From assembly GCA_021157415.1 (NCBI GenBank), contig JAGGWN010000116.1:1-47242 (forward strand): DNA of 47,242 bases. The letters run 5' to 3'. Origin of the DNA: Bacteroidales bacterium. Its GTDB lineage: Bacteria; Bacteroidota; Bacteroidia; Bacteroidales; VadinHA17. Positions 33,167 through 43,056 of this stretch are shown in pieces. Below the pieces are notes generated by a model. The model saw only the letters and a program-made list of their open reading frames with translations. It was not told where the DNA came from and searched no databases. Made by a program: the position numbers and the translations under genes. Numbering within the stretch: the stretch's first letter is position 1; each line of letters opens with the position of its first letter.

Positions 33167-34381
33167 TCAATACCCGCAATATTTCTGGAGATAAGGTACG
33201 ACCTCTTTCTTGCCATAGTGCAAGGCCTGGCGCAGATCAAAGCAGGCATTTCTGTTGTCACCCATCTTCAGATAAGCTTGTGCCCTGCTAAAATAAATAT
33301 CCCCGTTGGTAGGATCCAGGTCCAGGGCCATGGCATAGTCATCCACGGCATAGCGATAGGTATGTACCCTGACATACATATCGGCACGAGCCACAAAATA
33401 CACCGGTGTGGAAGGATCCTTCGCGACGGCAACAGACAGATATTTCAGGGCATTTCTGTAATCCTTCATTTTGCCGGCCAGTTCACCAGCCCGGAATACG
33501 GCCTTTATATCCTCAGGGAAGTATCTCATATATTCCAGCAACGGGTTCATCGCCTCTTTATAGCGTCCGGCCTGCGCCCAGGCATCCGAGCACTTCAATA
33601 ACAAGGAAAACCGTGCAGGCACTTTCCGGTAGAGTTTCAAAAGATATCCGGCACTCTCTGCATACTTTCCTTTTTTCAGGGCCAATAGGGCAGCAGAATA
33701 AAGGGTAACGGTATCTTCAGGCTGCAGGGCCATCGCTTTGTTGATATCCTGTTCTGCTTTCCGTAAATCCTCATTGAAAAGGTGCGTTCTTCCTCTCAGA
33801 GCCCACAGTCTGACTTCATCCGGATATTGATCCAACAAACGGGACAGACCGTTCAGGGCCGTTTCGGGTGTGCCCCTTTTCATCTCATAGCGGGCTTCCG
33901 ATATCCCTTTCTCAAGGTTACCGTACCATTCCTTTTTCCAAAGTGTCCTCCAGGCTGATGTATTTTCCAACGGCCGAAGGAGGGTATCCAGTCTAATCTC
34001 GCTTTCCGGCCGGCGAAAGGATGACTTCAGATGCTCTTCAAGCGCCCGGACCGCTTTTTCAGCATCCCCTGTCTGTGAATAAGTCCGTGCGATCCACAGA
34101 GAAGCCATTCCTGGTTTTTTCTGCTCCACACGGTAAAAGTCCATCAGGGCTTTATCATAATCTTTTTGAAAAAACAAAGCCTCACCCCGTAACATAAGCA
34201 TTTCCATATTATCCGGTTGCTGCCGTACCATGCCGGTAAACAATATCTCAGCCTGCCGGTATTTTTTCTGTTTCAGGTCAGCCAGACCCCGGTTCAGATT
34301 GTCTCCCGTCTGTGCTGCCGCCGGCAATCCCGATACCGCGGCCATCCATATACATATCCCTATAAACCTAATTTTCTTCAT
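33167..34381 (-). CDS. Secreted tetratricopeptide-repeat protein
   Basis: 404 residues. Signal peptide MKKIRFIGICIWMAAVSGLPAAAQ. The remainder is a run of TPR units (for example around LADLKQKKYRQAEILFTGMV, ALQPEDTVTLYSAALLALKKGKYAESAGYL, DLDPTNGDIYFSRAQAYLKMGD), a protein-binding scaffold in the periplasm. Its ATG overlaps the stop of the upstream gliding-type protein gene by 4 bases, so the two are translated together, and it may help fold, secrete or anchor that large surface protein. Function inferred from context only. Confidence 0.85.
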   Translation of the reverse strand: MKKIRFIGICIWMAAVSGLPAAAQTGDNLNRGLADLKQKKYRQAEILFTGMVRQQPDNMEMLMLRGEALFFQKDYDKALMDFYRVEQKKPGMASLWIARTYSQTGDAEKAVRALEEHLKSSFRRPESEIRLDTLLRPLENTSAWRTLWKKEWYGNLEKGISEARYEMKRGTPETALNGLSRLLDQYPDEVRLWALRGRTHLFNEDLRKAEQDINKAMALQPEDTVTLYSAALLALKKGKYAESAGYLLKLYRKVPARFSLLLKCSDAWAQAGRYKEAMNPLLEYMRYFPEDIKAVFRAGELAGKMKDYRNALKYLSVAVAKDPSTPVYFVARADMYVRVHTYRYAVDDYAMALDLDPTNGDIYFSRAQAYLKMGDNRNACFDLRQALHYGKKEVVPYLQKYCGY

Positions 34382-37029
34382 TTCCCTATTGTTTCAGTAG
34401 AAACCTTGGCTCTTTTTTCTGTGATCACATGAATAAATCCGGTAATATTCCTGACTTCCGTACCGGTAAGCCTTTTCTCATATACATCGCACAGATAATA
34501 ATACACACCGGGGGGCACCAATGAGTTTTTGCCCATATACTTACCATCCCATTTGATCAGGGGATCATCGGTCTGATAAACCAGCATCCCGTACCTGTTG
34601 TATATCTGCATATTTACCCTTTCCACAAAACGGTGCGTTTTAGCACGTAGTACATCGTTGATATTATCCCCGTTTGGAGTAAAGACATTAGGGATCTCAT
34701 AATAGGAACAATTATCCACACAGACGACAGCGGACAAATCACTCACATTCCCCACTTTGTCAGTAGCAGACACAGCATAACATCCCGCCATGGAACTTTC
34801 AGGAAAATGCAAAAAGGATGTGTCATTCGGGTCCTGAATGTCCGTGAGTTTCTGCAATTCGCCGTCAATCGTTGATTTGTAGTAAACAGTGTAATAAGCT
34901 ACATCGTCATCCCCACAGGTGTGTTGGGGATTGGTCCACATGAGTTGATTGTACAGGCTGTCACAGAATGAAATCACCGTCAGGTCAGGAGAGCAGGGAG
35001 GTGTAAGGTCCACCGGCACACCGCAGTTATCATGAGACACGTTGACAATGGGATCCGGTAAACCGGATTTGTTGTAAGACCCATAACTGATCACACGGTA
35101 ACAGTATTCTTCCCCGTTGATCAGGCCGGCATCGGTAAACAGGCTGTCACTGGTGACGCCGAGAGAATCAAACTGCATCGTGTTTTTATTCTGGCGGTAA
35201 ACCACGTAAGACTTGTTGATCCACGGAACATTTTTCCGTATATGCAGTGTGATGCGCCGGTCATTGGGTTCGGGATACAGAAAGACAGAGGAAGCCTCAT
35301 CAGGGGTACCGATTAAAAAACGGTTGCCCGGTTCATCATTGTACAACTCCACCCTGTAGGTATAAGCAAAATCTTTTGTATTAAACAAAGAATCGATGAA
35401 GGTAGTATCATTAAGGTCGGCAGTAGCAAAAGAGAATATCTCCTTAAAATCCTCTCCCCATATACCCGTAGAACGGTAAATCTTATATTCATAAGGTCCG
35501 TTAGCCGGGATCGTATCCAGATGGGTAGGTTTGGCCCAGGAAACATAAATCTTTCCATCGACGGGATCCGTTTCCAAAACACTTACATGAATCAGCACCG
35601 GCGTACCCTGTATAAGGGTGCCACACACTTCGTCGGAAGGAACACTCTCGGAGTTATCTGGGTAAACCCCAACAACCATATAACAATAATCGGTTCCCTG
35701 CAGAAGACCCTGTCCGTTATTGTCATCAATAAACAAGGTATCGGTGGGAGCATTGGTTTTTCCTACCAACTGATAACCTACCTCGGGGGGGATCCCCGCC
35801 ACACAACTGTCGGGGCTGTATCCGGAATATCCTGTTTTACGATATATCCTGTATCCGATAACGGCCGTATCACAAACCCCCGGAGACCAGGTCACTCTGA
35901 TAAAATTGCTGGATGAACGCAGCCTTACATTCTCCGGCGGAGGTCCCAGGACACGAATGTGAAAGTTGGTCATATCCACCAGGCTGAGCTGAGCATTGTT
36001 GTCCCATGACTTTATCACAACCTGATAAGGCTGTTTGCGCACATGCATGCAAGTCGTCTGCCACGCAAACAAAGACCTGGAAAATCCCGTATCGGCAGCG
36101 ATACGGGTAAAAGTAGCTTTATGATCCTCCACGGCGAAGGGTCCTCCGAAGGCATGCTGGTAAACCGAATCCATATCCACATCTGTGCTTGTCACTTCTA
36201 CATGGATCGAATCACCTGCCATAACACACATATCAGGCACCGGCTGGTTCTGGGGGGCGTGGTTATCAGTGGTGTAAACATTCACCTGCATATCCCTTTC
36301 GATATTCCCGATTTTTATCCCGTCACGCCATTCACTGATATTGATAGCCAGGTTATAAATCCCACTGTCCACAGGTGAGTCCCAAACAAGATCCCCGGTT
36401 ACCGGGTTCACATACAAAGTATCACTGGCCGGGGGAAAAGTATAACCTTCAATAGGATCCCCGTTTTCTTTGCGGCATACGGTCAGACTGTAGGAAAGGC
36501 TGTCTCCGTCAGGGTCGTAAGCGGTGGGATTATGAATGAAGATATGCCCAATGGCAGCCTTGTCAAAAGGAGGATTTAACAATATGGGTGTACTGTTCTG
36601 TCCCAAAGCCGGATTAATCATCAGCACCGTTTGTATGGAAAAGATCACATTGACAGAATTCGGGATATTCCGTACCCCGAAATTACGGTTCGGATCCTGA
36701 ACAACAATTTTGTACACGCCCGGTCCCGGGTAAGTATGCCGGGCAATGTATGTGTTCCGGCGATAATAATTCGGCAGTTCCACCTTCCCGACACGGTTTA
36801 CTATGGATGTGGTATTATCCCCCCACTGCACTTCCAGTTGCGGGCGGTCGGCCATGCTCAGGGTATAGGTAAACGTCGTTACCGTAACCTCATAGGTAAA
36901 ATCCGAGATTTGTTTGCAAGTGATCTCCCCTGCCCTGTTGTGCGTTGCATTTGCCGGAACCACAATCAACATCCCCATTAGTAACAATATCCATCTTATC
37001 CCTCTCATTTGCCACGAGATGTCCTTCAT
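34378..37029 (-). CDS. Large secreted protein with fibronectin III-like modules and gliding-motility (T9SS type B) C-terminal domain
   Basis: 883 residues from ATG 37029; an in-frame TTG lies at 37035 and ATG 37008 is also possible. Signal peptide ending VPANA. The N-terminal part has TYPGPGVYKIVVQDPNR and PTAYDPDGDSLSYSLTVC, like PKD/cadherin-type modules; the middle has several FN3-like repeats (for example RVTWSPGVCDTAVIGYRIYR, YVSWAKPTHLDTI). The last ~90 residues, IPNVFTPNGDNINDVLR ... GVYYYLCDVYEKR, are the gliding-motility-associated CHU_C domain that targets proteins to the type IX system. Likely a cell-surface adhesin or structural protein. Coupled to the downstream TPR gene. Confidence 0.9.
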   Translation of the reverse strand: MKDISWQMRGIRWILLLMGMLIVVPANATHNRAGEITCKQISDFTYEVTVTTFTYTLSMADRPQLEVQWGDNTTSIVNRVGKVELPNYYRRNTYIARHTYPGPGVYKIVVQDPNRNFGVRNIPNSVNVIFSIQTVLMINPALGQNSTPILLNPPFDKAAIGHIFIHNPTAYDPDGDSLSYSLTVCRKENGDPIEGYTFPPASDTLYVNPVTGDLVWDSPVDSGIYNLAINISEWRDGIKIGNIERDMQVNVYTTDNHAPQNQPVPDMCVMAGDSIHVEVTSTDVDMDSVYQHAFGGPFAVEDHKATFTRIAADTGFSRSLFAWQTTCMHVRKQPYQVVIKSWDNNAQLSLVDMTNFHIRVLGPPPENVRLRSSSNFIRVTWSPGVCDTAVIGYRIYRKTGYSGYSPDSCVAGIPPEVGYQLVGKTNAPTDTLFIDDNNGQGLLQGTDYCYMVVGVYPDNSESVPSDEVCGTLIQGTPVLIHVSVLETDPVDGKIYVSWAKPTHLDTIPANGPYEYKIYRSTGIWGEDFKEIFSFATADLNDTTFIDSLFNTKDFAYTYRVELYNDEPGNRFLIGTPDEASSVFLYPEPNDRRITLHIRKNVPWINKSYVVYRQNKNTMQFDSLGVTSDSLFTDAGLINGEEYCYRVISYGSYNKSGLPDPIVNVSHDNCGVPVDLTPPCSPDLTVISFCDSLYNQLMWTNPQHTCGDDDVAYYTVYYKSTIDGELQKLTDIQDPNDTSFLHFPESSMAGCYAVSATDKVGNVSDLSAVVCVDNCSYYEIPNVFTPNGDNINDVLRAKTHRFVERVNMQIYNRYGMLVYQTDDPLIKWDGKYMGKNSLVPPGVYYYLCDVYEKRLTGTEVRNITGFIHVITEKRAKVSTETIGK

Positions 37030-37059
37030 GTTCAAATTCTTTACGAAGTTACAATTTTT

Positions 37060-37563
37060 TTACTTCAGTTTCAGATTAATTTCATAATGTTTTGTATTCA
37101 GCAATATCCCTCTTTCGAACGTTCCGTACTTGAAAATCACCAGGTCGGTCTGATCACCAAACATATCCATCATCACCGTGTTATAAATGTAAACTTTCTG
37201 TACCAGCTCCTCACAAGATCCTTTAAAATATAACCAGATAGCAGTCTCATTGATCTTTTTATGATCATAAACCAACTGAATCTCCCGGTCTTCGTTCACC
37301 ACAAACCTGAAATTTTCTCCAATATATTTATCCAGTAACTTTTTTTCTTGCGGATTCTCATCCGATTTTTCTAATTTTAGGTCCACATTATATTTTTCAG
37401 CAATGACTTTTTCCAGATCATCCCAGAATATTTTAAAAGCCACATTAAATTCACGATTCTCGTTCCGGTATTCTATAGACGTCAGTGCCACATGTACCGG
37501 GTGGGCCGGAGGCGTAAAAAACAAAGCAATAAACCATAAGAAATGAATTGTCAACATCATCAA
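37060..37563 (-). CDS. DUF6702 family exported protein
   Basis: 167 residues with an N-terminal signal (IHFLWFIALFFTPPAHPVHVA) and a small beta-rich domain: SIEYRNENREFNVAFKIFWDDL is typical of this uncharacterised Bacteroidota family, which is commonly encoded next to HupE/UreJ-like permeases and M1 peptidases. Here the permease gene starts only 15 bp away on the other strand. First Met codons at 37563, 37560 and 37557 are all possible. Likely periplasmic; function unknown. The gliding-type gene follows 30 bp downstream. Confidence 0.75.
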   Translation of the reverse strand: MMMLTIHFLWFIALFFTPPAHPVHVALTSIEYRNENREFNVAFKIFWDDLEKVIAEKYNVDLKLEKSDENPQEKKLLDKYIGENFRFVVNEDREIQLVYDHKKINETAIWLYFKGSCEELVQKVYIYNTVMMDMFGDQTDLVIFKYGTFERGILLNTKHYEINLKLK

Positions 37564-37578
37564 ATCCGTTAATCCATT

Positions 37579-38160
37579 ATGAATTTCTTTTCCTTATACT
37601 TAAATCTGGGCATTCACCACATCATCAATTTTGAAGCTTACGACCATATTCTATTCATTATCACCCTGGTTGCCGTTTACCAGTTAAAGCACTGGAAAAA
37701 GATCATCATCCTTGTCACGGCTTTTACCCTGGGACACACTACCACACTGGCTCTGGCTACCCTGCGCATTATCAATGTTCCTTCCGCATTGATAGAGTTT
37801 CTGATCGCCGTAACCATTTTTCTGACCGCCATTACAAACTTACTGCAAAAATCGGACAAATTCAGTCCCGGAGTTCATCTTTTTAAGTATTCCCTGGCAT
37901 TATTTTTCGGACTGATTCACGGGCTGGGTTTTTCCAATTACCTGCGTTCCCTGCTGGGTACAGAGTCCTCTATCATAGTGCCGCTTTTTTCTTTTAACCT
38001 GGGTGTGGAAATCGGACAGCTTGGCATCGTAACGCTGATCATCCTGCTGAATTACCTGCTCATCCGTTTCTTTTCCATGAAACAACGCGATTGGAAGCTG
38101 ATACTTTCCGGCGCCGGCATAGGGGTGTCACTGATCCTGATGGGGTCAAGATGGCCGTAA
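37579..38160 (+). CDS. HupE/UreJ-like metal permease
   Basis: 193 residues, about six membrane segments. His-containing motifs inside or next to the segments, GIHHIINFEAYDHILFI, TLGHTTTLALA and GLIHGLGFSNYL, match HupE/UreJ proteins that move nickel or cobalt through the inner membrane. The substrate here is not shown; no urease or hydrogenase genes are nearby. Divergent from the DUF6702 gene with only 15 bp between starts, convergent with the LolA-like gene. Confidence 0.85.
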   Translation: MNFFSLYLNLGIHHIINFEAYDHILFIITLVAVYQLKHWKKIIILVTAFTLGHTTTLALATLRIINVPSALIEFLIAVTIFLTAITNLLQKSDKFSPGVHLFKYSLALFFGLIHGLGFSNYLRSLLGTESSIIVPLFSFNLGVEIGQLGIVTLIILLNYLLIRFFSMKQRDWKLILSGAGIGVSLILMGSRWP

Positions 38161-38173
38161 GGAAGGATTCCCA

Positions 38174-38968
38174 TCATTTCTGCAGATAAGTCAGCGTAAA
38201 GTACTCCGGATTGACCTGAGGATTGTATTGTACCTGCAACATTTTGATATAGGATTTCCGTCCGTTTAGTTTATTCACCATAGACATCTCCCGGGCTATA
38301 TATTTTTTGTGTACCGGGTCCAGTTCGGCCACATCGCCGGCCGTAAGCACCTTATGAATCTCTCCGTCACGGTCAAAATAGACCGCTTTCCGCATCACGA
38401 AATCCTTCTTCCCGATCCATACTGTTTTTTTGGCAAAAGCATATTCGCGTACCAATACATTGCTGAGAGGCGTCATTTCAATTTTATAACAATCCACCCC
38501 GCCGGCTTGTTCATCCGGCAGTCTTTTCAGCATAAAATCCGGAAGATTGGGAGCGGCCATATCGGCATTGCTAAATTCCGATCCCATAAAGTTTCTGCCT
38601 TTTTCCGAGCTGACGATCTTCCGGGTTTTCCGCAGGGCCGGCATATATAACCACATCTCATCATTTTTATGCTCATAATCGAATACCAGCAATCCGGTAC
38701 CTTTCACATCTGCAGGCTCCAGAAATTTGATAATTCTCTTTTCCACATTGCCTTCGTCGCGGGAAGCCATGGTTATTTTCCGGATTCTTTCCCGACCCTT
38801 GGCATCCACGATGCGCAGTTGCGTCACTGATTCCATCCCGGCCATTTTCGACATATCCCTTGATTTTTGCATAATTTCTTCTGCACTTAGGCCATCCTGT
38901 GCATACCCCGGCATCCCCATCAAGAAGAGGCAGGCCATTCCTGTAATCCAATAATTCAACTTTTTCAT
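38174..38968 (-). CDS. Outer-membrane lipoprotein-sorting (LolA-like) protein
   Basis: 264 residues with signal peptide ending PGYAQ. Sequence of the LolA/LppM-like family paired with RND transporters: LSAEEIMQKSRDM, KITMASRDEGN, RIIKFLEPADVKGTGLLVFDY, MWLYMPALRKTRKIVSSEKGRNFMGSEFSNADM, and YKIEMTPL. Such proteins have a hydrophobic groove for acyl chains. Last gene of a three-gene set with the MMPL transporter and an outer-membrane barrel, so it may carry a lipid through the periplasm. The 183-bp gap to the transporter has no gene. Confidence 0.88.
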   Translation of the reverse strand: MKKLNYWITGMACLFLMGMPGYAQDGLSAEEIMQKSRDMSKMAGMESVTQLRIVDAKGRERIRKITMASRDEGNVEKRIIKFLEPADVKGTGLLVFDYEHKNDEMWLYMPALRKTRKIVSSEKGRNFMGSEFSNADMAAPNLPDFMLKRLPDEQAGGVDCYKIEMTPLSNVLVREYAFAKKTVWIGKKDFVMRKAVYFDRDGEIHKVLTAGDVAELDPVHKKYIAREMSMVNKLNGRKSYIKMLQVQYNPQVNPEYFTLTYLQK

Positions 38969-39151
38969 CTGTATGATTTTTTCATGAACGTTTCATAATT
39001 TTATTCTATCTCATTGTTTCATAGTTATTTCTATTTCCTATGAGCTCTTCTGAGTTTATAATAAAAGCCCAGAAGACACAGAGCATGTTTAACCTTTACA
39101 GGCAGGCACAGAGCACGCGAAGTCCCGTTTGTCTTGTTTTCCAATCATCTT

Positions 39152-41473
39152 TCAACATTCCAACACCGGTTCTTTTCTCTTCATTTTTAGCCTTTTTCCC
39201 TTTCTTGCCGTTCTTTGTTTTTCTTCCAGAAATGCCGGCTTAAACTGCAGAATCAATGCCGGAACCAACACCATGGCACCTGCCAGACAGGAAGCGATGG
39301 AAACCACGACGAGGAAGCCGAAAAACCGTATGGGGGTAAACGAGGAAATCAGCAGGGCCATAAAACCCACCATTACAGAGAAGGCATTAAAAGTGATTCC
39401 TCTGCCTGTAGTGGTGATCGTCGTGTACACGGCATCCTCATAAGATTTTCCCGAAGCTTTCTCCAGTCTGTATCTCCAGAGAAAGTGTATGGTATAATCC
39501 ACTCCTACGCCGATCATGATGGAAGAGAGCATGGCGGTAGCTGTATCCAGATAGATGTGGGCATAGCCCATCAAACCGAACAGGATGATCATTGCACCTG
39601 CCAGAGGGATAGAGATGAATATCCCCGACCGTACCGACCTGAATATCAACATTACCAGCAGGGCTACCACGATTACCGCCAAAGCCAGGGATCTTTTCTG
39701 TCCCTGGATGATAAGACCGGAAAGACGTGCATTTATATATCCGTAGCCTCCTATCCCGGCAAAGGCCGGGTCGTTATTGGTCAGTGCCCTGATCCGGCGT
39801 ACCACATCATTAATAACTGCCGTACTCCCGCTCTTCACCCGTACCAGCATCTGGGTGTTCCGGTAATCAAAATCCACGATCTGCTCAAAATCTTCCGGAT
39901 CGCCTCCCATATTGTATAACTCAAACAGCTGGGCAATCGCATTCCTGTCGGCCGGGATCCGGTTATAATACGCTTCTCCCGGATTGTAAACGGCCTTGCT
40001 CATTTCTTTCACTACATCGGCCAGAGAGATCACATGGCCCACGTCCGGTTCCATTTTCAGGGTATTTGCATACCTGTCCAGTCGGTTCAGCAGAGCCGGG
40101 TCCTTACAGTCGCCGGTAAACCAAACCGAAACAGCCTCCGACCCCCCGAAATGATTATTGATCAGATCGGCACTTACCCTGACAGGATTCTTCTTTGGAA
40201 AGAAATTTTCTACATTAGCGTCAACCTTCAGAAACAGGATCCCCACTCCGGAGATCAGAAAAAGAATGACAAAACCCAGAATGACTCTTTTGGGATGCCG
40301 CACCACTCCCCGGGCCACAACCTCCAGCCTGTGTTCCAAAAAATGTTTTTCCCCTTTTCCTTTGGCCAGTTTCGGCGGGGGCATCTTCAACAACAACATG
40401 ATAGCCGGGATCAGCAGAAGACTCATCATCAGGGCAAAAGCGACCCCGAAAGCAGCCAGTACGCCCAGTTGTTTGGCCGGAATCAGAACATGAGACAACA
40501 ATCCCAGAATGCCCGCTACGGTGGTCAGACCGGTAAGCAATACCGGCCGGTACAGCCGGTGAAAGATCATCCCCGCCAACTCTTTCCGTGAATGACACTT
40601 GCCTTCTGCGTTCAGCTCCTGGTACAGGGCCACCAGATGGATCCCGTAGTTATTGGCAATGGCAATCATCATAACAGGCAACAATACCGTTATGATGGTC
40701 ATCTTCCATCCCATTACGGGGATCATACCCATCGTAACCACGATGGTCATGGTCACCACCAGCAGGGGCAACAGCACGCCCCTGAACTGGCGGAAAAATC
40801 CGAAAAGCATCAGGATCATCAACAATATTGCCACCGGCATCAGAATACTGATATCCCGGTTGATATACATGGAAATCTTTTCCATCAGTACAGGCATCCC
40901 CCCAAAAAAGACCTTTGCCTCCCCCGGATTATTTTTTACCACTTTTTCTATCTCTTTCACTACCTGATTCGGGTCAGCTTTCTCTGCGATCGTAACATAC
41001 ACTGCCGTCATGGAACAATCGGGCGTTAAGACAACATCCTTCACCCCGTCATTGGACAAGAGAGACTTCCGCAGTTTCTCAATTTCAACAGGGGTCTGTG
41101 GTATCTCAGGGATAGCCGGATCCACAACGATGGTTCCCTCTTCTCCCCGAATATTTTTTGCATCAAACAGCGACATGGTTCGTGTCACGCCGTCCAACTG
41201 CTTAACCTCCCGTATAATCTTTCGCACACGAACAAGTGTAGCCGGTTTCAACACGTCATCATCCCTGAACAGAAGGATCACCATCTTCGTGCCGCCAAAC
41301 ATGCTGTTGATGGTGTCGGTATTAATGCGTGCCTCCATATCCGACGGGATCATCGTGGTTACATCCGGGTCAATTTTCAGCTTCGGCAACCAGGCGGCAA
41401 AAAACAAAGTTATGAACGCCGACAAACCGATAATCCACCACTTGTATCTGTCCAGAAATTCTCCGTCACGCAT
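39152..41473 (-). CDS. RND/MMPL family transporter
   Basis: 773 residues, about 12 membrane segments in two halves, each with a large periplasmic loop. The first loop follows WWIIGLSAFITLFFAAWLPKL; the membrane bundles (LMPVAILLMILMLFGFFRQF, VVALLVMLIFRSVRSGIF) and GVGVDYTIHFLWRYRLE are typical MMPL/SSD features, with an Asp in the fourth-segment region likely carrying protons. Family members export lipids, hopanoids or drugs. Start 41473 lies 12 bp after the barrel stop, so barrel, transporter and LolA-like gene form one unit. Sizes and lack of a membrane-fusion protein argue for lipid export rather than tripartite drug efflux. Confidence 0.92.
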   Translation of the reverse strand: MRDGEFLDRYKWWIIGLSAFITLFFAAWLPKLKIDPDVTTMIPSDMEARINTDTINSMFGGTKMVILLFRDDDVLKPATLVRVRKIIREVKQLDGVTRTMSLFDAKNIRGEEGTIVVDPAIPEIPQTPVEIEKLRKSLLSNDGVKDVVLTPDCSMTAVYVTIAEKADPNQVVKEIEKVVKNNPGEAKVFFGGMPVLMEKISMYINRDISILMPVAILLMILMLFGFFRQFRGVLLPLLVVTMTIVVTMGMIPVMGWKMTIITVLLPVMMIAIANNYGIHLVALYQELNAEGKCHSRKELAGMIFHRLYRPVLLTGLTTVAGILGLLSHVLIPAKQLGVLAAFGVAFALMMSLLLIPAIMLLLKMPPPKLAKGKGEKHFLEHRLEVVARGVVRHPKRVILGFVILFLISGVGILFLKVDANVENFFPKKNPVRVSADLINNHFGGSEAVSVWFTGDCKDPALLNRLDRYANTLKMEPDVGHVISLADVVKEMSKAVYNPGEAYYNRIPADRNAIAQLFELYNMGGDPEDFEQIVDFDYRNTQMLVRVKSGSTAVINDVVRRIRALTNNDPAFAGIGGYGYINARLSGLIIQGQKRSLALAVIVVALLVMLIFRSVRSGIFISIPLAGAMIILFGLMGYAHIYLDTATAMLSSIMIGVGVDYTIHFLWRYRLEKASGKSYEDAVYTTITTTGRGITFNAFSVMVGFMALLISSFTPIRFFGFLVVVSIASCLAGAMVLVPALILQFKPAFLEEKQRTARKGKRLKMKRKEPVLEC

Positions 41474-41485
41474 AACCTTTCCTTT

Positions 41486-42820
41486 TTAAAACGTTAACCT
41501 GCATTCCAGAAACACACCATTCATCAAAGGTCTGACCATATCATAGAGGGTGTTTCTTTTGCCATGAAAAAGATTCCCGCCCAGTGACAACCGGATCATG
41601 TCGGATGCATTCCATTGCACTTTGGGATACATGAGATATTCTTTTGTGGTAAAGTTGTATTCTCCGTACACTTCCGCCTGTAATTCGTCATGGAGCAAAG
41701 ACACCGAAGGATGCAGAGTGATCAGGTGACTCACCCGATCCAGTTGCCGGAACATCATACGGTTAAAATATTGTATAAGCAACACCGGCGAAGCGTTCGG
41801 ATCCTCGGGATCTGCCGGTTCGGTAAATTCCAGGACATAATGCCCCACATACTGCAGAAGAATAGTAACGGAACCAAAGGTACGGTCCACACCGACCACA
41901 TACCGCAGGTCGGGCCAGGCCCTGTTGTAATTTTCCTCATGATTCACAGTTCGTCGCCAGGCGAATTCCCCCCGCCAACCAAAAGATCCCAGTACCGTCT
42001 CAAAATCCAGTCCGGCCACCTGTTCCCGGAAAGGCACCGGAGCAATATCCACCCTAAAATTACCTTCCCCGTCTTGTGAGATCCCGTCGAACTGTAACCC
42101 CGGATACGGCTCAAAGCCGTCAAACCACGACAGGGAAATGCCGCCGGCAGGCCTGTCCAGGTTCAGCCGGAAAGCATATCCGCTGTTTTTCAGTTCAAAA
42201 GAAGGTGGCTGCGTCTCCATAAAGTTCACACGAGGATCCATATTTCTGTTTACCGGCAGCACAGATTCTTTATACACAGGTATCCACACCCCCTCCAGTG
42301 AAAGGCTCCGGGTAAACGGAATCGTCCCCTTAAACAGAAAGTTCCCCAGTCGCATATCATCGGGATTGGGAGAATGGAACAAAGGATTCACCGGCGTGAT
42401 ATTATCAGTCGGGTTGTAGCTGTCTGCACGGCCCCACACATCGATCTGTTGACCTACCCGAAAACTCAGCCTTCCAACATAGAGGTTTACGTAAGCTTCC
42501 CACAGATCCAGGCCGTTGTCCTCAATGGATCCGGGCAGTCCGGCCCGAAAACGTAGATCCACATATGCATCCCCCGTTTTTCCCAGTCCTGCTTCCAGTT
42601 TCAGGGTCCCTTCGGCAAACAGGCTTTTCTGCTCCCACGCCGACGATCCGGTTTTTTCTCCCACCCACTCCATACCCCGTACATACCCGTTCAACCCATA
42701 CCCTTTGGTTTCTACGCGGCCAACCGACTGCTCAAACAAACCCTGCGAAAACAACGGAACAGGCCCTGCCAGCCAGATTCCTACCATCAACCATTTCCAT
42801 CTTTTTTTTCTTAGAAACAT
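41486..42820 (-). CDS. Outer-membrane beta-barrel protein, DUF1302-like
   Basis: 444 residues from ATG 42820 (AAGGA nine bases upstream); a GTG at 42850 is in frame but lacks a ribosome site. Signal peptide ending VPLFSQ. The rest alternates polar and aromatic residues as in a barrel, with AYVNLYVGRLSFRVGQQIDVWGRADSYNPTDNITPVNP, very like DUF1302 proteins found with MMPL transporters. The chain ends in ECRLTF, a terminal Phe as common in outer-membrane barrels. Probably the outer-membrane part of a lipid- or small-molecule export pathway. Confidence 0.85.
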   Translation of the reverse strand: MFLRKKRWKWLMVGIWLAGPVPLFSQGLFEQSVGRVETKGYGLNGYVRGMEWVGEKTGSSAWEQKSLFAEGTLKLEAGLGKTGDAYVDLRFRAGLPGSIEDNGLDLWEAYVNLYVGRLSFRVGQQIDVWGRADSYNPTDNITPVNPLFHSPNPDDMRLGNFLFKGTIPFTRSLSLEGVWIPVYKESVLPVNRNMDPRVNFMETQPPSFELKNSGYAFRLNLDRPAGGISLSWFDGFEPYPGLQFDGISQDGEGNFRVDIAPVPFREQVAGLDFETVLGSFGWRGEFAWRRTVNHEENYNRAWPDLRYVVGVDRTFGSVTILLQYVGHYVLEFTEPADPEDPNASPVLLIQYFNRMMFRQLDRVSHLITLHPSVSLLHDELQAEVYGEYNFTTKEYLMYPKVQWNASDMIRLSLGGNLFHGKRNTLYDMVRPLMNGVFLECRLTF

Positions 42821-42889
42821 ATTGTTTTTTCCTTCAATAATACCGTACACGTCCTGCTGCGTCGTTCAACCCACGCGGATTGTACGGTT

Positions 42890-42956
42890 TACTGGTGCAA
42901 GCCGCTAAACCCGGACGTAGAAACTCCTCTTATTTTTCGGGGGCAAATCACCAGTA
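42890..42956. repeat. Inverted repeat in the divergent barrel/AKR region
   Basis: TACTGGTG (42890-42897) and CACCAGTA (42949-42956) face each other across 51 bases in the region between the divergent barrel and aldo/keto reductase genes. Could be paired sites for one regulator; no consensus promoter was found here. Confidence 0.35.
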
Positions 42957-43056
42957 GATCTATAATTTATAACCATTCTAATTTTTTTTGTAAGTTGGTC
43001 GGTTGTTATTTTTTTCCTATTTTTAAAGCTGCCGGATTTTATTAATTATACCTATC

